Source: Methanobrevibacter sp.
Lineage (GTDB): Archaea; Methanobacteriota; Methanobacteria; Methanobacteriales; Methanobacteriaceae
Direction of reading: 5' to 3'
Length of the DNA: 10,357 nucleotides
Assembly (NCBI GenBank): GCA_016291275.1
Contig: JAEEWY010000040.1
Span: 1 to 10,357 of the forward strand
Under the pieces are notes generated by a model that saw nothing but the letters and a program-made list of their open reading frames with translations, made no database searches and was not told the origin of the DNA. Both the position numbers and the translations under genes were made by a program. Positions 5,941 through 10,357 of this stretch are shown piece by piece. Within the stretch, counting starts at the first letter, position 1. Every line of letters starts with the position of its first letter.

Positions 5941-6130
5941 ATTTGAGTTACAAAATTTGAAATTAAATTTTCAAAAAATCTGCAGAATTCCAAATGATAT
6001 TAACATGATTTTTATTATAAAATATGAAGATCATGGCCTGAAAAATAAAATTTGAATAAAACTTGAAAAAAGATGGAATTCATATGCATGAATGTACAAA
6101 AATATAGCATGTAATATCAATGAGTTAACG

Positions 6131-6404
6131 TTGTATCTACAAAAAGTTACAAAGAGCATTAAAAAAATTGGTATAAATAATAGTTTAAAATAATTATTTT
6201 AAAAAAATAAGAATTAATTAAAGTTTTTTAAAAAAATAACTAAAAAAACTCAAGTTTGAAAATAAAATAATGAATTTAAATAGATTTTTAAATTTTAAAA
6301 TTTTTTTGGAAAAATTCCTCCTGATTTCAGAAGTAATACTTTTTTATGATAAAAATATCATCAAAAATACGAAAATTTTGTATATTGTAAAAAAATTAGT
6401 GAAA
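6131..6404. other. AT-rich non-coding stretch, no gene seen
   Basis: Mostly A/T runs with no credible open reading frame on either strand. It contains AGTTACAAAG (about 6145-6154), a weak relative of the GAGTTACAA repeats, and an isolated Shine-Dalgarno-like AGGAGG on the minus strand (about 6317-6324) with no start codon at suitable spacing. I see nothing else. Confidence 0.6.
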
Positions 6405-6460
6405 AAATCATATACATTATACAAAAATAAATTATAAAAAAAGTTCATGGAAATAAAAAA
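6405..6460 (-). terminator. Terminator element, copy 2 (after cfbB)
   Basis: The minus-strand order is CATGAAC (6443-6449), T7, an AT spacer, an imperfect hairpin around GTATAATGTATA (about 6411-6424), then T6. This is the same architecture as copy 1, with 18 bases identical and a one-base length difference overall. It lies 70-125 bases beyond the cfbB stop. Two matching copies at 3' ends of minus-strand genes support a terminator role. Confidence 0.55.
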
Positions 6461-6529
6461 TGGAAAAAATATGTAAAAAGTAGAAATAGAAATCTAATTA
6501 TAAAAAAATTTTAAGAAAAAAATAAAAAT

Positions 6530-8014
6530 TTAGTCCAACTCAGCTATATTTTTAGTGAAATTATACGCAAAGTTAGGACATGAACAAGCATGAATGTGAA
6601 TATAATTAGCTAAAGTGTTCCTAACACTCACTCCATCCATATTATTCAATACACCTCTGCCTCTAAGCACATCAAATGCAAGATCATCTGTACTGTCTAT
6701 GTTGAGCTTAGTGTAGTGGAATTCATGTGCACGGAAAATATCTCCTTCTTCAGATATGAGGTTATCCCTATTGGATCTTGCTACAACATAATTCAATCCT
6801 TGAACTCTAGGAGTCATTTCAGCACTGTATGGGATTGCATTGACCATTCCCAATCCATCGATAGACTCTGATAAATAGATCAATCCACCGCATTCACCAT
6901 ATATTGGCCTATCTTCCTTGTGGAACTTATTGATGGATTTTAGCATGGATTCATTCTCAGACAATTCCTTCTTGAACACTTCAGGATATCCTCCGCCAAT
7001 GTAAAGGGCATCGACATCTGGAATCTCCTCATCCTTATATGGGCTGAATGGAACAATCTTAGCACCATTATCCTCAAGTGATTCCAATGTTTCCTTATAG
7101 TAAAAAGTGAAGATTTCATCTATGGCAACACCAATTTTTAAAGGAGTGTTATTGCCTGTTTTCCATAGTTCTCCAGGTTTGGAACCGTTGGTGACTTCAA
7201 GATTTATGGCCTCATTATGCTCCCTGTTGAATTCATCCTCATGAATGGATAAATCCACACGATGGCCATAATTATTATCGTCTTCCATTGATTCAATGGC
7301 CTTATTCTTATTGTCTTTTAGAGCAGATTTATCGGATGTTTTCATTAAATCCTTTAGTGCATCCAAGTCTATATATTCCTCAGCAATATTTCCCCAAAGT
7401 TCAATATTCCTATTGATCTTTTCCTTTTCGAGAGCAGGGACCAAACCAAGATGCCTTTCTTCCACTGCAATCTCTTCATTTCTTGGAATTCCGCCTATGA
7501 CTGGAACATTTGCCAATTTTTCAACAGATTCTTTTGCCTTTCTGAAATGTCTTGGACCTTTGACCTTATTCAAGATAACTCCTTCTATACGTACATCAGG
7601 GTCAAGAGACTTAAAGCCCAATACAACTGCTGCAGCACTTTTCACCAAGCTTCTTGAATCCATAAGAAGAACTACAGGTGCATCCAATGCCTTTGCAATT
7701 GAGGCAGTGTTACCTATATCACTAATAGGACTGATACCTTCATATAGGCCTCTTACACCTTCAATAATACCCATATTTGATTTGGATATCTTAAGTGCCC
7801 TTTCAAATGAATTGATTATTTGAAACTCATCCATGAAAAATGAATCCAAGTTCCTTGATACATTGCCTGTAGCAATTGTATGGTAAGAAGGATCAATAAA
7901 ATCCGGCCCAACCTTGAATGGTTGAACATTTTCATCTTGAAGTGCTTTCATTATTCCTGTAGAAATAGTTGTTTTTCCAACAGCACTTCCAGTTCCAGCA
8001 AGTACGACTTTCAT
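6530..8014 (-). CDS. cfbB: Ni-sirohydrochlorin a,c-diamide synthase (CfbB/CbiA family)
   Basis: This 494-residue cytoplasmic enzyme amidates the a and c acetate side chains of Ni-sirohydrochlorin using glutamine and ATP, a step towards coenzyme F430 of methyl-coenzyme M reductase. The CbiA-type N-terminal domain shows the P-loop GTGSAVGKTT (7-16), GPDFIDPSYH (36-45) and EGVRGLYEG (85-93). The C-terminal class I glutamine amidotransferase domain has GGGYPE (340-345), the nucleophile elbow GECGG with Cys375, HEFHYT (430-435) and the catalytic His region YIHIHACS (471-478). Between them, about 225-288 is a charged, low-complexity linker, which explains a length somewhat above the usual 450 or so. 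The ATG at 8014 has no Shine-Dalgarno sequence but a TATA box 20-31 bases upstream, so the message is probably leaderless. The cobyrinate-specific CbiA paralogue is the main alternative; family is certain, CfbB is likely. Confidence 0.9.
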   Translation of the reverse strand: MKVVLAGTGSAVGKTTISTGIMKALQDENVQPFKVGPDFIDPSYHTIATGNVSRNLDSFFMDEFQIINSFERALKISKSNMGIIEGVRGLYEGISPISDIGNTASIAKALDAPVVLLMDSRSLVKSAAAVVLGFKSLDPDVRIEGVILNKVKGPRHFRKAKESVEKLANVPVIGGIPRNEEIAVEERHLGLVPALEKEKINRNIELWGNIAEEYIDLDALKDLMKTSDKSALKDNKNKAIESMEDDNNYGHRVDLSIHEDEFNREHNEAINLEVTNGSKPGELWKTGNNTPLKIGVAIDEIFTFYYKETLESLEDNGAKIVPFSPYKDEEIPDVDALYIGGGYPEVFKKELSENESMLKSINKFHKEDRPIYGECGGLIYLSESIDGLGMVNAIPYSAEMTPRVQGLNYVVARSNRDNLISEEGDIFRAHEFHYTKLNIDSTDDLAFDVLRGRGVLNNMDGVSVRNTLANYIHIHACSCPNFAYNFTKNIAELD

Positions 8015-8033
8015 AATATTAAATTAGCATATA

Positions 8034-8045
8034 TTTTATATAAAA
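8034..8045 (-). promoter_or_regulatory. TATA box of cfbB (leaderless promoter)
   Basis: TTTTATATAAAA is a strong palindromic TATA box centred about 25 bases before the cfbB ATG. Archaeal transcription starts about 25 bases after the box, so the transcript should begin at or within a few bases of the start codon. This agrees with the absence of a ribosome binding site. Confidence 0.6.
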
Positions 8046-8250
8046 TTTTCTTAAATAAAATAAGAAATCTGCATAAATATAAGGGATATTGAAAGAAAGT
8101 AATAAAAACAAGGGATTTTTAAAGTTTTTGTAATAATAAAAGGATTAGAATAAATAATGAAAAAATAATTTTTATTTGCTTACATAAAGTATATAATATT
8201 AAAATAAAAAAATTATATATGAAAATATAACAGAAAAAAGAATATTAATT

Positions 8251-8260
8251 TTTTTATAAG
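8251..8260 (+). promoter_or_regulatory. Likely TATA box of the radical SAM gene
   Basis: TTTTTATAAG lies 32-41 bases before the ATG at 8292. Transcription would start near 8280, leaving a leader of about 12 bases that just includes the ribosome binding site AGAGGGAT (8281-8288). The promoter diverges from that of cfbB within a 277-base intergenic region. Confidence 0.45.
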
Positions 8261-8291
8261 CAAAAATCAAGATAAATTAAAGAGGGATACT

Positions 8292-9407
8292 ATGTCTACA
8301 TTAGAAAAAATGCAAGTTTTGGCAGATAGTGCACAATATGACCTGTGCGATTATGTCAGCCATAGCAAGAGCTCACAGGTTAATCTCCCTGGGATTTACC
8401 ATGCCACTGGACATAATGGATGCAAGATACCTCTCTTTAAGACCTTGATGACAAATAAATGCAAAAACGATTGCAAATACTGCATCAATCAAAGCAAACG
8501 CAATTTCACACGTCTTGAACTAAGTCCTGAAGAATTGTCAAGAGCCTTTTTGCATTACTACAACAATGGCTATGTAAACGGCCTTTTCCTAAGTTCTGGA
8601 ATAGGTGATACAATAGACAACACTATGGAAAAAACCATAGAAACAGCAAGAATCCTCAGAAAGGATTATGGATACGATGATTACATTCACCTAAAGATCA
8701 TTCCTGGAGCATCAAAGGATTCCATCAAAAGGGCAATGAGCTTGGCAAATAGGGTAAGCCTGAACATAGAGGCTGCCACTAAAGATGGCCTTAATGAAAT
8801 CACAAGCACTAAGGACTACAATAAGGACATTCTGAAAAGACTGGATTGGATGAATGACATTGCAAAGAAGAATCCAAGCTTTGCAAAATCCGGCCATACC
8901 ACACAGTTGATTGTTGGTGCAAATGATGAAACCGACTTGGAAATTCTTAAAAGAATGGAAAGCCTATACAAGAAAGTAGACCTTAGAAGAAGCTACTTCA
9001 GTGCATTTTCACCGGTAGAGGGAACTGAATTTGAAAACAAGGAATCATGTAATACAGACAGAACCGCTAAGCTCTACCATGCAGATGCATTGCTAAGCGA
9101 TTACAAGTTTGATGTGAAAGAACTTGTATTTGATGAAAACGACAAGCTTTCATTGAAGGAAGATCCAAAGATTTTAGCTGCAAGGGAAATGGACATTTTC
9201 CCTGTAGAAATTAACTATGCATCCTATAAAAAACTGATACGTGTGCCGGGAATCGGTCCTAAATCCGCAAGAAAGATTATGGCCATACGCAAAAACAAGC
9301 CATTCAAGAAACTTGAAGAGCTTCAAAGAATTGGAGTTGTTGTAAAAAGGGCTGAACCATACATAAAATTGGATGGAAACTACCAGTCAGCTTTGGATAA
9401 TTATTAG
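8292..9407 (+). CDS. Putative DNA modification/repair radical SAM protein (TIGR03916 type)
   Basis: 371 residues. The N-terminal MSTLEKMQVLADSAQYD and the block GIYHATGHNGCKIPLFKTLMTN are typical of the radical SAM family usually found linked to a uracil-DNA-glycosylase-like protein. The [4Fe-4S] site is CKNDCKYC (Cys57, Cys61, Cys64; CxxxCxxC), followed by the glycine-rich SAM-binding stretch GLFLSSGIGD (97-106) and HLKIIPGAS (133-141). Residues 315-331 (LIRVPGIGPKSARKIMA) form a helix-hairpin-helix, a non-specific DNA-binding motif, with a second helical element near 338-356. The protein therefore couples radical chemistry to nucleic acid binding; substrate and reaction are unknown. Start is supported by AGAGGGAT (8281-8288). 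The usual glycosylase-like partner is not adjacent: the next gene is an isopropylmalate/homocitrate synthase 80 bases downstream. Family call strong, function inferred. Confidence 0.88.
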   Translation: MSTLEKMQVLADSAQYDLCDYVSHSKSSQVNLPGIYHATGHNGCKIPLFKTLMTNKCKNDCKYCINQSKRNFTRLELSPEELSRAFLHYYNNGYVNGLFLSSGIGDTIDNTMEKTIETARILRKDYGYDDYIHLKIIPGASKDSIKRAMSLANRVSLNIEAATKDGLNEITSTKDYNKDILKRLDWMNDIAKKNPSFAKSGHTTQLIVGANDETDLEILKRMESLYKKVDLRRSYFSAFSPVEGTEFENKESCNTDRTAKLYHADALLSDYKFDVKELVFDENDKLSLKEDPKILAAREMDIFPVEINYASYKKLIRVPGIGPKSARKIMAIRKNKPFKKLEELQRIGVVVKRAEPYIKLDGNYQSALDNY

Positions 9408-9474
9408 ACAACTAAAAATAATAAATAATTAAAATTATAAATTAAGATTATACTTATTTACTTATTAAATCAAA

Positions 9475-9483
9475 AGGATAGGG
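9475..9483 (+). promoter_or_regulatory. Ribosome binding site of the synthase gene
   Basis: AGGATAGGG lies just before ATG 9488 and supports this start. The 80-base gap after the radical SAM gene contains ATTATACTTA (about 9446-9455), a possible but weak TATA box, so co-transcription and an independent promoter are both possible. Confidence 0.5.
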
Positions 9484-9487
9484 AAAA

Positions 9488-10357
9488 ATGAACGCAATAA
9501 ACATTGAAGATGTAAAGGAAGAATTAAAAATCCCTGATAAGATCAGAATTTTTGATACAACCTTAAGAGATGGGGAACAGGCTCCAGGCATCGCATTAAC
9601 AGTGGATGAGAAGATAAAGATAGCTCAAAAGCTGGATGAACTTGGAGTGGACACCATTGAAATGGGTTTTCCAACTGTATCAGAAGGTGAAAGAAAAGCT
9701 GCAAAAAGAATGGTTGAATTAGGATTCAAATCCAATTTGTGCGGTCTTGCAAGAGTATTGAAAAAGGATATCGATGCAGTAATCGACTCTGACTTATCAT
9801 ATGCTCATTTGTTTATTGGAACTTCCCCGCTTCATAGAGACTATAAGCTGAAAAAATCCAAGGAAGAGATATTGAATCAGGCCATTGAAGCGGTTGAATA
9901 TGCTAAAGACCACGGCCTTACTGTGGAATTTTCCGCTGAAGACGCTACAAGAACAGAACTTAATTATCTAATAGAATTCTACAAAGGTGTTGAAGGTGCA
10001 TGAGCAGACATAATAAACGTTCCAGACACTGTTGGAATCTTAGTCCCATCCACTACAAGAGATTTAATAAGAATATTAAGAAAGAAAATTAACGTTCCTA
10101 TTAGTCTTCATTTCCACAATGACTTTGGACTTGCTGTATCAAATTCAATAATCGGTATTGAGGAAGGGGCAAATCAAGCTCATTGTACAATAAACGGTAT
10201 TGGAGAGAGAGCTGGAAACACCTCTTTAGAGGAACTTGTAGTGAGCTTAAAGATAGCTTACGGTGCTAATATTGGTGTGGATACAACCAAACTCTATGAC
10301 ACTTCAAATTTCATAGGATCAATTACCGGTATAAAGATGCCTCCTACAAAACCTATA
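9488..10357 (+). pseudogene. Homocitrate / 2-isopropylmalate synthase family gene with an in-frame TGA; 3' end outside the window
   Basis: Enzymes of this family condense acetyl-CoA with a 2-oxoacid: 2-oxoisovalerate for leucine (LeuA), or 2-oxoglutarate and longer homologues for coenzyme B (AksA). The first 171 residues include DTTLRDGEQAPG (23-34), IEMGFPTVSEGER, TSPLHRDYKLKKS and FSAEDATRTELNYL. A TGA at 10001-10003 then stops the frame. The same frame continues without any indel for 118 codons to the window edge, with NVPDTVG (177-183), the metal-binding LHFHNDFG (His208, His210), NGIGERAGNTSLEE (236-249) and TGIKMPPTKPI. The stop replaces a residue that is normally glycine ('GAGAD'), so GGA to TGA is the simplest explanation. 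Without readthrough the product would lack half of the TIM barrel and the metal site. The SGIKMP..KP ending is AksA-like, other parts LeuA-like, so I give no symbol. Confidence 0.85.

Larger units (their letters stand above)
5641..6130. other. Right repeat array of a candidate replication origin
   Basis: Non-coding, AT-rich, and carrying the same repeat families as the left array. AAATGATATT is at 5651-5660 and 5992-6001, with a near copy at 5827-5836 and a complementary near copy at about 6111-6119. GTTAACTCATT is at 5727-5737, with its exact complement at 6119-6129. TTGTAACTCAAAA is at about 5778-5790. TTTGAGTTATCAC is at 5861-5873. ATTTGAGTTACA is at 5941-5952. ATTAACATGATT is at 5999-6010. 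AATTCATATGCAT at 6077-6089 is the complement of the left-array 13-mer. One ORB-like element lies at 5928-5940. Near the left end are the promoter and leader of the coiled-coil gene. The copies lie mostly within one or two hundred bases of each other, more like an origin or partition region than scattered chance matches. Confidence 0.55.

Noticed and set aside
4441..6130. CRISPR array
   Set aside because: The repeats are short, irregularly spaced and in both orientations, with no uniform repeat-spacer pattern and no cas genes.
6310..6330. Strong Shine-Dalgarno-like AGGAGG on the minus strand
   Set aside because: No ATG, GTG or TTG follows at workable spacing and no open frame is present, so it is probably chance.
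10001..10003. TGA as a selenocysteine codon
   Set aside because: The position is a conserved glycine in the family rather than a Cys or Sec site, there is no selenoprotein context, and this group of methanogens is not known to make selenoproteins.

Overview
The window looks like chromosome of a Methanobrevibacter-type methanogen (Methanobacteriales). It is very AT-rich and carries F420-dependent methylene-H4MPT dehydrogenase (mtd), the coenzyme F430 enzyme CfbB, archaeal TATA boxes and GGTGAT-type ribosome binding sites. This placement is an inference from gene content, not from a database search.

Layout. 1-417 (-): N-terminal half of mtd, cut by the window edge. 637-1281 (-): YczE/YitT-like membrane protein. 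1458-1772 (+): small TIGR04076-like protein, best started at a TTG. 1858-4114 (-): an overlapping pair, a Wzy-like oligosaccharide repeat-unit polymerase followed by a GT-B/MurG-like or epimerase-like protein, probably for a cell-envelope glycan. 4115-6529: about 2.4 kb of extremely AT-rich, repeat-loaded DNA around one gene (4933-5628, -). That gene encodes a protein with a MazE/AbrB-like N-terminus and a long coiled coil. 6530-8014 (-): cfbB. 8292-9407 (+): radical SAM protein of the 'putative DNA modification/repair' type with a C-terminal helix-hairpin-helix. 9488-10357 (+): homocitrate/isopropylmalate synthase family gene, interrupted by one in-frame TGA and running off the window.

The most interesting part is 4441-6130. 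Three copies of a TTACACTTGAAA element resemble archaeal Orc1/Cdc6-binding (mini-ORB) repeats: two point right on the left side of the coiled-coil gene and one points left on its right side. Further repeat families (GTTAACTCATT / TTGAGTTACAA, AAATGATATTACAA, ATTAACATGATT, ATGCATATGAATT) occur on both flanks, some in inverted order, and a perfect 4 x 10 bp tandem repeat lies just beyond the gene's stop. I read this as a candidate replication origin, or an origin-like or partition locus, with the coiled-coil protein as the likely local DNA-binding partner. No orc1/cdc6 gene is present in the window, so this remains a hypothesis.

Other points of note: a conserved terminator-like element recurs after the envelope pair and after cfbB, cfbB appears to be leaderless, and two start codons should be moved because the longest ORF start lies inside the Shine-Dalgarno sequence. 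I see no tRNA, rRNA, CRISPR array or intact insertion sequence.
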